Shown here: in pieces, positions 1-8,087 of the stretch
Layout: the number at the start of each line of letters is the position of its first letter
How positions within the stretch are numbered: position 1 is the first letter of the stretch
Assembly (NCBI RefSeq): GCF_000006405.1
Contig: NW_003212056.1
Coordinates: 112,000-133,751, forward strand
Direction: 5' to 3'
DNA length: 21,752 bases
Source: Perkinsus marinus ATCC 50983
Taxonomy: Eukaryota > Perkinsozoa > Perkinsida > Perkinsidae
Made by a program: the position numbers and the translations under genes
Notes under the pieces: generated by a model
What the model was told of the DNA's origin: nothing
The model's database searches: none
The model's input: the letters and a program-made list of their open reading frames with translations, nothing else

Positions 1-1322
1 TCATGAGGCTCAATGTAGAGCTACTAGACACGCACAATGTTATGGGCTGAACTGTGGATAAAACGACAAGGCGGCGAGCACCATAGGTAGTACCCCCCGC
101 GTGGTGCGACTCATGCATATTATAGTTTTCAGACCCGGCCGAGAAGTTCCTGCTTACAGGTCTGTTGCAGATAGTCTCTCTGGCAGCTCATCTCGTCCAT
201 TTTGGTGATTGTTGGATGCGTCTTGAGGAGGTTGTTGGTAGTAAAGTCGTACCTTGGTCCTTCCTCCGTATTCCCATATCAGGCATAGAGTCCGAAGTCA
301 TTGTTAGCAATACCGTCACTAATCCCTTCATTAGTCGTGGCCAAACATCGACCGAACTCGGTAAGCCCCGGCAAACACTGTTTCCCGACTGTTAACTCGA
401 TGGGGTTGACCATTGCGGTCCATCTCAGTTCGAGTACCATCATCCGGGGAGCATCACGACCTTCCGCCGTTCGTCGCCAGGTCGAGATCAGCACATCAAT
501 TCGCAAAGAGCAGTTACGAAGGCCTCTCCAGAGGGGTCCGTCAATTTGGACGATAGTCCTATCAGTTGTTAATCGCTGCATTTACCATCTAAAAGAAGGG
601 CATTGTAGCAACACTTTTTGTACTTCATCATCACAAACTTTTTACTCCATCTCAAAGGTTCGTCTCATTTCACATATCAATACATTGTTGCGTTCATAGT
701 AGTACCCAGACAAGCAGGTCAAAGTTGCTGATAGCTCAATAGATAAATGACATATCGATTTGACGTGATAACCTTAGAGTTGACACGGAGCCTAGAGAAC
801 GACCGAATGTAGAACGTATTCACTGTAGAATGTGGATGCACAACTAACCGTCGCGGGATATATTGTAAAAAGGGAAGTTGAGGATGGCAATACTCTCCCG
901 TGATCTCTGCAAGTGCCATGAACCCTAACCTCGGTGTATGAATATCTCTTGGCGATGAGATACGTCACGGTTCGTCCGGCAATGCCACAGTAGCATAAGA
1001 TTGAACAGTAGGACAGTCGAATAACAGGCGGACATCATGATAATATCATTATCGAGACCAGCATATGTTATTTACTTGACGTTCCATTATTCCATTACAG
1101 AGTGCATCTTTATGGTATCTTATTCAATGCTGTCTGTCACCTATAACTTTGAGATTCAGAAGTTGTTTTGTAACCTATAGTGTAGCAGAGTTTTCACTGC
1201 TTCTCTAACTGTTTGGATCACTTGGTGTGTAAGGTCGAATCCTCGGGTGCGGCTAGCGTGACGCTGTTGTGTGAGGTCCTGGTGTCTACAATTGTGAGGT
1301 TTCACTGTCTTAATGTTATCTC

Positions 1323-1520
1323 TTGTTGTCTATCGAGATTCTGCCTTCAGTCAGAATTTTACTCCATGCATTTCCATCGTCATCACAAGCATCGTATCTC
1401 TCGCTGGGTGCTCAACAAGCAGTGTTCGAGTGTCAGACGAGGTGCGAAGTCGGTGTTCCCTTCCAGAAAGTCCAAGTCGAGTACCGATCTCCTCGCCAAC
1501 TCAGAATCCACCAACGTGAA
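1323..1520 (+). pseudogene. Possible N-terminal fragment of the secreted GCST family
   Basis: One plus-strand frame reads a hydrophobic stretch ending in SLAGCSTSS, followed by a Ser/Pro-rich tail ending in SPTQNPPT. The two intact paralogues at 2415-3614 and 4363-5556 have the same layout: a hydrophobic leader, the motif GCST, then a Ser/Pro/Thr linker ending just before the first domain cysteine. Nothing resembling the conserved domain follows. It may be a relic of a third copy, or an unrelated low-complexity frame. Similarity of leader and linker alone is weak evidence. Confidence 0.2.
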
Positions 1521-1871
1521 GGCCACCTGTGGGCAATCTGTGCGGCGATAATCTCGCATTCCTTTGGTATGGTCTCTGAACTGCTGACGTGTCTGCTAGC
1601 GGCCACTGATGGGTTCTGTAGAATATTCTACTGCTCTGTATAACTTACGATGATACTATGTATAAGATCTATTCGTGTGACTGGTACTTTACAGCTGAGG
1701 ATGACGACGAGCTGTTAGACTTGGCTTATGTGTAAGAACGTTTTGGTCGGTATATAATCATGTCATCCAGGAGGATGATTCGAACATGGAAACCTTTCAA
1801 GCACTCCGATTCCGTCCCATGTTGTTGGCCTCTCGTATGGGCGTCCGTTTTGTTGTTCGCATGTCATCCGG

Positions 1872-1927
1872 CCGGAGTTGGGGAGCTAAGAACAGGATTT
1901 CCGGAGTTGGGGAGCTAAGAACAGGAT
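1872..1927. repeat. 29-bp tandem duplication
   Basis: The unit starting CCGGAGTTGGGGAGCTAAGA occurs at 1872-1900 and again at 1901-1927 with no mismatch until the last two bases. It is a simple local duplication with no visible gene context. Confidence 0.9.
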
Positions 1928-2414
1928 CTCCCGTAGGAGTACGGCTTCTTGTAGTTATATTCATTTGGTTTTTTATTGTAGAGTAACCCATTCTTCGCGA
2001 CCGCATCTTCCTTCCCATTCATTTGTACGGTTATCTGATACCATCAATTCTTGTGAAATCCGATTCTCAAGTTGTTCAAGTCATTGCGTTCAAACATAAA
2101 GTAAATTAATACATAGTTATATGTCAATGATGTCAAGTACGGAGTAGTGAAGGACTTCTTCCGAAGAAGTGTCCTCCTGTGTTGCTTTCGGGTGGAACTA
2201 CTGTATATACACAAGAGAAATCATCCGACTATCCTTCGAAGCACTCCGAAACTCAATCCAGTGATCTACAAAATGCACTTATGGCGTCTCATAATCTTGA
2301 ACGATTAAATCTTTAAACTGCACTGGCGATAACCCAAGAAACCATCGTAGGAATGAAGATAGAAAGCACACGACGGGAATCAACTTGTTACAAAAGATAT
2401 CTCGCTAGCATCTT

Positions 2415-3614
2415 CTACTCTGTTCGGCAGCTTGTAGCGTCAAGGTGATAATTTTGGATACAATCAGTATAGTTCATCTGTTGAGAGAATGGATCACCAT
2501 AGAAACATCGAGACCATTCCCAATTATGTATGGCATATAGCGTACCGTTAACATCGAACAACTTATTGTACTGCTCCTGTGTGACGATACCTGTCGGGAC
2601 CATCAAACTAGTGAGATCTTCTAACTGATCCCACACATACTCGATACCACCATCAGGATCGGGATATTTACTCGTATCATAAGCGCACATAGAAAGTTTA
2701 CCGCAACCATTACCCATCTCGCAGGAGCCTTCGACCATGATAGTGATCTTCGCCCTCAGGTCCTCCCATCCGGGCTGCGTACACACGACGCATTGGTCTG
2801 TCATCATCCACTGCATACGCTCCAACAAACCATCATTGTTAGTGCCATTAACCGAGTTACGGTATAGCATCATGAGTGCCCTATCAGCATTCTGCATGAC
2901 ATAAGTAGTTTCTTGTTGATTGGGCTCACCCTCGATAGTACTACCTACAAAGATGGAATTGGGTAGATAACCCATACCCTCGGTAACATTAGCAATCATC
3001 TCTCTCGAACTGGTCAAAGCTTGTAAGTAGTAATTATCAGGGACATGCTCCACATCAAAACTGATACCAATAGGTGCAATCTCTGCCATATCCTGGGCAG
3101 AAACCGAGCGAATAAGGAATTGCTCGAAAGTGTTTACGAAGGCGCACATCTTTTGACCATCCCTTTCGGTGACATCACCATAAGTCAACCAAATGATAGC
3201 ATCGTTCCCACTATCCTGACGCCACTTCTTCATCCAAGCAACCAATTGCGGTTGGTACTTGATGATGTTGTAGTTTGTAGGATCAGCCACGTTGATGTAA
3301 AGCTCACCACAATTCCACGTCCTGCCCATATCACTTGAAATGAAGTCAGTTAGAGCGGGATCTCCTTCACTCCAGTAATCTTGAGACCAGGAATAAATGC
3401 CTATCGGGCGACCAGTGCATGCATTGGTAGGTGGGGGTCTAGTTGTTGGAGGGGGGCCTGTGGTCTTAGGGAACGTCGCCTGCTGATTCGGGCCCGAGGG
3501 TAATTGAGGAGGTAGAGTCTCAGGGCTACTGTCACTACCCGAGTCGGTTGAACAACCAGAAAAGCAAAATGCCAATATGACCGACACCAACGCCGGGAAG
3601 AATTTCATATTCAT
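2415..3614 (-). CDS. Secreted Cys-rich protein, paralogue A (Perkinsus-type family, function unknown)
   Basis: Intronless 399-aa protein. Residues 1-20 form a signal peptide (MNMKFFPALVSVILAFCFSG), followed by CSTDSGSDSS and a Pro/Thr linker rich in PPPTT to about residue 66. A single domain then runs to the end. Ten cysteines are shared with paralogue B (plus one extra in KMCAF), suggesting a disulfide-bonded extracellular or luminal domain. Shared landmarks are WNCG, NYNIIK, WLTYGD, GISFDVEH, STIEGE, MLYRN, ITIMVEGSC and HNWEWSRC. The strand-like GISFDVE with its DxE ending, preceded by WLTYGD, resembles the beta-3/beta-4 pattern of GH18-type TIM barrels; this is only a guess. The start is the first ATG; a second in-frame ATG lies two codons on. 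It is divergent from paralogue B. No substrate or partner can be read from the sequence. Confidence 0.9.
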   Translation of the reverse strand: MNMKFFPALVSVILAFCFSGCSTDSGSDSSPETLPPQLPSGPNQQATFPKTTGPPPTTRPPPTNACTGRPIGIYSWSQDYWSEGDPALTDFISSDMGRTWNCGELYINVADPTNYNIIKYQPQLVAWMKKWRQDSGNDAIIWLTYGDVTERDGQKMCAFVNTFEQFLIRSVSAQDMAEIAPIGISFDVEHVPDNYYLQALTSSREMIANVTEGMGYLPNSIFVGSTIEGEPNQQETTYVMQNADRALMMLYRNSVNGTNNDGLLERMQWMMTDQCVVCTQPGWEDLRAKITIMVEGSCEMGNGCGKLSMCAYDTSKYPDPDGGIEYVWDQLEDLTSLMVPTGIVTQEQYNKLFDVNGTLYAIHNWEWSRCFYGDPFSQQMNYTDCIQNYHLDATSCRTE

Positions 3615-4362
3615 AACAGTATGGTGCTACCTTCCAAGTGCAATTCACAGCGAGGTATTGTGAGGAGTGTAACACAACTTGGCTTCGTTGTACTGTCCCG
3701 CGTTGTGCATCTACCAGGATCGAAAGTCGATGATGCTTCTAGGAGGTGATACACATGGAGCCAATGTAAGCTTGTAACTATTTCGTGTACATTCTCTCAT
3801 CGCTGTAATTTGATAACTCTGTGGAGTATGAAGATACATTACGGTGGGGGTGATAACACAAGAATTGTCCCAGATTCGACTTGAATTCTCGACGCTGTTG
3901 TTGAATTTTGGTAGAACATCAATCGTGATTTATGTTTCGGTAAACTGGATTCTATGGGACATGATTCTAAGTGATTGAAGACTTCACATGACCAACCTCG
4001 AATTTCAGGATCAGTTCGTGAGATCCTTCATGTAATACGTGACGTATTATACGTCATCGTGATGGCTGGAAACTAGTTGCAAACCTAACGGATAGTGTAG
4101 TATAGTGTGATACGTGTTATGATATTTAGTCGGCCACAGTCTACTCTACCCCTAACGATATCACATCGGGAATGATGGATTTGGGTGGGACACAATAGTT
4201 GACCAATCTATAGTTCTAACCGTGGTCCTTGACTCACTACAAATTTGGAGACGAAGCCTTGTGTGGTCTCTAGCGAGATTATCCCCTTCGATCGCGCTAG
4301 GATACGACCTATATTGAGTACCACAGGTTTCTTTCTTATCTCATATCCTACTAGTTCCTATA
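3615..4362. promoter_or_regulatory. Divergent intergenic region between the two paralogues
   Basis: The 748-bp spacer separates two genes reading away from each other, so it must hold both promoters and 5' leaders. I see no gene in it. Its most distinctive element is a nested palindrome at 4034-4056, annotated separately. There is no obvious TATA box at a fixed distance, which is common in dinozoans. AG dinucleotides shortly upstream of both start codons (for example CTACTAG about 10 nt before 4363) could be spliced-leader acceptors. Confidence 0.5.
4034..4056. promoter_or_regulatory. Nested palindrome with TGACGT half-sites
   Basis: TGACGTA-TTA-TACGTCA (4040-4056) is a perfect 7-bp inverted repeat with a 3-nt centre. 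It overlaps AATACG-TGA-CGTATT (4034-4048), a second 6-bp inverted repeat. The TGACGT half-sites resemble bZIP/CRE-type sites. It lies about 420 bp from the start of paralogue A and 310 bp from that of paralogue B, so it could serve both. A role as a binding site is inference. Confidence 0.4.
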
Positions 4363-5556
4363 ATGAGGTGGTCTACTGCAGCATCGGCTACTTGTACGTT
4401 ACTCATGTTCGGCATGCAAGGATGTTCGACAACAGGCGGTAGTAAAGGTAGTGGGAGTTTGCCATCCGCTCTCCCTGATGACCCTAACCAACCAGTGACA
4501 TTCCCTGCTAGTACTCCTTTCCCACCAACTGCTAGGCCAATATCCTCTGATGCGTGTAGTGGGAATAAGATTGGTACCTATACCTGGTCTCAGAGCTATT
4601 GGAGGGAAGGTGATGATTCCTTGACCAACTTTGCTAAAAGTGATATGGGCCGTCAGTGGAATTGTGGAGATTTGTATATCAACATTGCTGATGCCTCGAA
4701 CTATAATATCATTAAGGATCAGACTAAGCTCGTAAGCTGGATGAAGAAGTGGCGTCAGGAGACTGGTAACAACGGCGTCATCTGGCTTACTTATGGTGAT
4801 GTTGTCGATAAGAATGGCGAGAAGATGGTGGGATTCGTGACGACCTTCGAGCAGTTCCTCATGCGTTCCGTGTCAGCGCAGACTATGGCTGAAATATCCC
4901 CTATTGGTATCAGCTTTGATGTTGAGCATATTGCCGATGAATATTATAAAGAGGCCCTCACGAAGTCCCATGACATGATTAACGAAGTGACTCAGGGTAT
5001 GGGGTATCTACCTAACTCCATTTACGTTGATAGTACCATCGAGGGTGAGGAGAACTCTCAGGAGACTGAATACGTTATGCGCTATGCAGACCACGCCCTT
5101 ATGATGTTGTACAGAAATGAATTAGGTGGTAGTTATGAGGATGATCTCCTCGATCGTATGAAGTGGATGATGACCGAGCAATGCACCGTATGCACTAAGC
5201 CTGGTTGGGAGGATCTCAAGGCTAAGATTACCATTATGGTCGAAGGCTCGTGTAAGATGGGCCATGGGTGTGGCAAGTTGTCGATGTGCGCTAAGGATAC
5301 CTCCTCTTATCCCGACGCTAATGGTGGCATCGAGTATATATGGAATACCCTCAACAATCTGACCAAACGTATGGTAGAGGAGGGTATCGTCACCCAAGAG
5401 CAGTTCGATCATCTCTTTGACGTCAATGGTACACTGTTCGCGGTCCATAACTGGGAATGGTCTCGCTGTTTTTATGGAGATAGTTACTCTCAAGACATGG
5501 GCTTCTCCGTTTGTAAGGATTATCATTCTATGGCTGCTGATTGCCGTCTCAAATAG
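4363..5556 (+). CDS. Secreted Cys-rich protein, paralogue B (Perkinsus-type family, function unknown)
   Basis: Intronless 397-aa protein that aligns almost without gaps to paralogue A at roughly two-thirds identity by eye. The N-terminus MRWSTAASATCTLLMFGMQG is a less hydrophobic leader than in A, then CSTTGG, a Ser/Pro linker and the domain from about residue 64. The ten shared cysteines and the landmarks WNCG, NYNIIK, WLTYGD, GISFDVEH, STIEGE, MLYRN, ITIMVEGSC and HNWEWSRC are all kept. Conservation is strongest in the domain and weakest in the leader and linker, as expected for functional copies. The head-to-head layout points to an inverted duplication. The weak leader leaves open a different true start or an anchor. 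Function unknown. Confidence 0.9.
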   Translation: MRWSTAASATCTLLMFGMQGCSTTGGSKGSGSLPSALPDDPNQPVTFPASTPFPPTARPISSDACSGNKIGTYTWSQSYWREGDDSLTNFAKSDMGRQWNCGDLYINIADASNYNIIKDQTKLVSWMKKWRQETGNNGVIWLTYGDVVDKNGEKMVGFVTTFEQFLMRSVSAQTMAEISPIGISFDVEHIADEYYKEALTKSHDMINEVTQGMGYLPNSIYVDSTIEGEENSQETEYVMRYADHALMMLYRNELGGSYEDDLLDRMKWMMTEQCTVCTKPGWEDLKAKITIMVEGSCKMGHGCGKLSMCAKDTSSYPDANGGIEYIWNTLNNLTKRMVEEGIVTQEQFDHLFDVNGTLFAVHNWEWSRCFYGDSYSQDMGFSVCKDYHSMAADCRLK

Positions 5557-5729
5557 ATAGATATCTTTAGTACGTTATCGTTGTGCTTCGTATAGCACTC
5601 ACTTTGACGGTGTTTCACTTGATGTTCTTTGTACACTGTTCACTAGGTTGTGATGTGAATATAATCCGTCCTATCTTTCACATGTGAATCGGCCCCCATT
5701 GTGTTGATGGTCAGTGAACGGAAAAACGC

Positions 5730-6780
5730 ATAGAATCTGAGAAATGACTGAGCTTGTTATGAGCCAACATATCACATTCGTAGCAAACATCACTCAAACA
5801 CTAATCACATCTGAAGCAGCCCTCTGTGAAGTCAGTTCCACAGAATTTGCATGTATAGAACTTGGGGTAGTCTACTATTGGTAACGAGATGTACCTATAA
5901 TGCACTCAACGACTCGGGAAGTACAAACTCGTTTGCGTTGGCACAAAGTAAATGTGTCGATGATGTTTCTTCAGTGCATCATCATCCAAAAAGGGGAGTC
6001 TACATACTGGACACTTAGCTGATATCTCACAGACTGGGCTGTGACACTGTGGACAAATGTAACTGATTGTAGGTACAACTCATCACCATCACGACACTGT
6101 TGTGAAAGGCTTATACAGAGGTTTGTTGTAGCCTATTGTGACACATACATTCCATTGGTAGATCCGTTGTACTGTTACCATCCCATGATCTGGGGAGTCC
6201 ATTTTGATATAGCTGGGAGAACTAACCCAGTTTGGTGGGGTGAGACGCCGTGATTACCCCAGACTTGAGAATTGGTAGTCAGCAGAGAACTTACTCTGCA
6301 TTAATCGTTTGAAATGTATAGGACTAGTAGAAACAAACAAGGCGCCACCAGTCATCTCTACGACTTTCCGTAACGCATATAATTCTGGTGATAGTGATAT
6401 CACAGACACCTGGGTTGAATGATCACGTATGGCCAAGTATTGGGACATGGATTACCCACACTGAGTTGGGCTTGGTTTCCTCTATAAGCCCATCAGCACA
6501 GTCTGGTATGGGCTGCTTTCCACTGCTAGGTGGATCTACTGAGTGCAACAAACCCCACGTTATTAACATCTCACGTGTGTCTGATAAGGATCGTAGTCCA
6601 CAAGGACGGACAGGTTACTGATAGGGTTGAGGTCGAAGAATTGGGGGATGAAATCAAGACAATGATGCGATACTATGAAATCTAACCTGAGTTCATCGGA
6701 GAATGACTCCCGCGTGATCCCCCTGAGCTCATATCCACTACCAAGTATAGGAACCGTAGTAGGCCTCTCATCAAGGCCAT
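5730..6780 (-). pseudogene. Decayed TFIIH p44 / SSL1 (GTF2H2) gene
   Basis: Pieces in the order of TFIIH subunit p44 lie on the minus strand. Near 6780-6720 is MRGLLRFLYLVVDMSS, the first strand of the vWA domain. Near 6660-6601 is LDFIPQFFDLNPISNLSVLV. At 6254-6448 is VSVISLSPELYALRKVVEMT, with TGGALFVS following, matching human IRVSVIGLSAEVRVC..ETGGTY. Around 6160 is DLPMECMCHNRL. At 6055-5900 is the zinc ribbon YICPQCHSPVCEISAKCPVC. At about 5860-5740 is the C4 RING-like end with CKFCGTDF, CLSDVCYECDML. The pieces lie in different frames, and the zinc-finger part contains two in-frame stops (TGA after YFPSR; TAG before CLSDVC) that no GT-AG intron removes. The last CxxC pair appears lost. 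p44 is essential, so an intact copy should exist elsewhere. A heavily spliced gene is possible but unlikely. Confidence 0.75.
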
Positions 6781-7452
6781 TGACTACTTGTGAGCTAGTT
6801 CGCCATCCTTACCGGTAGAGACAGGGAGGACACCATCGTAGTTCCGTGGGTACCTGATCAGGCGATCTACTACAAAATATGGATAGGTATAACGCGTTAC
6901 TTCCGAGCAATGGAAGCTTCATCTCGCACTACCAGCTTGCCGTGCCTGAAGACACAGTACTCTACCGCATCCATATTCCATGCACGATACTGGTCTTTGG
7001 TGACCATGTTGATCCAACATGGTCACCATGGCACATGGTGATCCGGACCCCTCTTTAATGCGAGATACCCACTCACGAGAAGTCCAATACTCGCTCGTCG
7101 CATATGATGGCGTCTACTGATACGCTGGTCATTGCAAATACTCTCCCGACTCCTTCAATCATGTAAGTACCGATTAGGTGTCCGAATGGGCACACTGGAA
7201 TACTTCGCCCCTGTCAAATTACTATTCCTGTACTGTCATGACGATATATATCAGGAGGAATTCCTCCACGAGGCGTCGAGTACGCATTACCAATAATACC
7301 ATGGTTGGGGATGCGGCTTCGCCATGGGACCAACACCAAGATCAATCAGCTCTACAGACCTGGTACATTGTGTAATATGCCTCGTAAATAATCAATACGT
7401 TCCATTATTACAATGTATCGCGCAGAGCTTGACAGGTCAACCAGAAACCCAA
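6781..7452. other. Unassigned region with protein-like minus-strand pieces
   Basis: No complete gene is visible. On the minus strand, protein-like stretches occur at about 7190-7075 (containing CPFGHLIGTYMIEGVGRVF, ending at a good GTGAGT donor), 6990-6915 (AWNMDAVEYCVFRHGKLVV) and 6900-6784 (YPYFVVDRLIRYP). They are separated by frame changes and stops. They could be the 5' part of the decayed p44 locus or remains of another gene upstream of it. I do not recognise a family. Confidence 0.35.
6999..7027. repeat. Perfect 13-bp hairpin
   Basis: GGTGACCATGTTG (6999-7011), ATC, then CAACATGGTCACC (7015-7027) form a perfect 13-bp stem with a 3-nt loop. A second inverted repeat, CACCATG-GCA-CATGGTG (7024-7040), overlaps its right arm, so two alternative hairpins compete. 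Confidence 0.85.
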
Positions 7453-7566
7453 ACTGTTATCCAAGGCCGAACTGTTATCCAAGGCCGAGCTGTTATCCAA
7501 GGCCGAACTGTTATCCACGGCCGAGCTGTTATCCACGGCCGAACTGTTATCCAAGGCCGAACTGTA
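7453..7566. repeat. 18-bp minisatellite, six copies
   Basis: Six head-to-tail copies of RCTGTTATCCAMGGCCGA (7453-7470, 7471-7488, 7489-7506, 7507-7524, 7525-7542, 7543-7560) plus a partial ACTGTA. Only two positions vary: base 1 is A or G, and base 12 is A or C. As 18 is divisible by three, a frame stays open; one forward frame reads NCYPRP/SCYPRP hexapeptides within an 80-aa frame at 7413-7655, another reads TVIQGR. There is no evidence that either is translated. Confidence 0.9.
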
Positions 7567-7637
7567 AGGTCGAAGAGCTTTCAGTCGCCCTCCATATTTT
7601 TGTAGGGACTTCTGTCACTGAAAACGGTTCCTTGGAA

Positions 7638-7783
7638 TTCTCACACTCTCCTTAGTGAAAGGACTTTAATCCGACCAGTTTCCAGAGAACGGTATTACAG
7701 TGCGTCTGATGTAGCATCGAGGGGGATGGCTAGGTCCAATCACAGCCTTAGATTCATGGATCGCTATTGCCCAACTGACGTCT
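7638..7783 (+). repeat. LTR-like direct repeat, left copy
   Basis: 146 bp identical base for base to 10955-11100, starting TTCTCACACTCTCC and ending ACTGACGTCT. Flanking sequence differs on both sides. It lies just downstream of the 18-bp minisatellite. Confidence 0.85.
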
Positions 7784-7970
7784 TGTCCAGATCCCGGGCT
7801 CGGTCGGATCTGGAAGTTAGCGACCGCCCATTGAATCAGAAACGGTTGGTCAACCAGTGGTGATGACAGATATTTGGTTTGGTTTTGATGATCTTTGGGA
7901 CTCCTGTAGCGTGGTATATAAGCAATTAATAATGGGTTAGTGATAGTGTGCACGCATGAGTCCGTGTTGA

Positions 7971-8018
7971 GCCGTAGCCATCTGGCTCAAGCCGTAGCCA
8001 TCTGGCTCAAGGCTCAAG
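7971..8018 (+). other. Tandem spliced-leader relics
   Basis: CCGTAGCCATCTGGCTCAAG occurs twice in direct tandem (7972-7991 and 7992-8011), followed by a partial GGCTCAAG ending at 8018. This is the dinoflagellate/Perkinsus trans-spliced leader exon with ATCTGG in the middle where the dinoflagellate form has ATTTTGG. Each copy is preceded by G, an allowed first base. Neither copy is followed by a GT donor, so this is not a spliced-leader RNA gene. Relics like this are known to arise when trans-spliced mRNA is reverse-transcribed and put back into the genome; tandem copies imply repeated rounds. Confidence 0.85.
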
Positions 8019-8065
8019 TTCGTTTTGTTCTAATCTCCACTCTCCCCTCCGTATCGCGTTCCTCA

Positions 8066-8087
8066 GTGCTGGGAAGGTTCAACTAAC
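8066..8087 (+). other. Candidate trans-splice acceptor and leader before the first element frame
   Basis: A pyrimidine-rich tract (8041-8064) ends in CCTCAG at 8061-8066, 21 nt before the ATG at 8088. This matches a 3' splice site placed where a spliced leader would be joined. Inference from sequence only. Confidence 0.35.

Larger units (their letters stand above)
1..2414. other. Region without a recognisable gene
   Basis: I see no protein family, RNA gene or convincing exon chain here. Several short open frames overlap on both strands (around 165-700 and 1213-1643) without homology or consistent splice phase, so I do not call them genes. The stretch from about 2020 to 2414 is the downstream flank of the minus-strand secreted-protein gene and should hold its 3' UTR. 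A 29-bp tandem duplication and a weak secreted-family-like fragment are listed separately. Confidence 0.6.

Noticed and set aside
279-699. Overlapping frames of 100 and 132 codons on opposite strands
   Set aside because: They are shadows of each other with no homology, low-quality composition and no splice signals that extend them.
3543-3614. Bacterial lipoprotein signal (lipobox-like FSGC) in paralogue A, also QGC in B
   Set aside because: The genomic context is eukaryotic, so a lipobox would have no processing system; the cysteine is treated as the residue after an ordinary leader.
7453-7566. CRISPR array
   Set aside because: The repeats are directly adjacent 18-bp units with no unique spacers; it is a minisatellite in a eukaryotic genome.
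7971-8018. Spliced-leader RNA gene
   Set aside because: No GT donor follows either copy and no downstream Sm-site or intron-like portion is seen; the tandem phase and position before a frame fit relics better.
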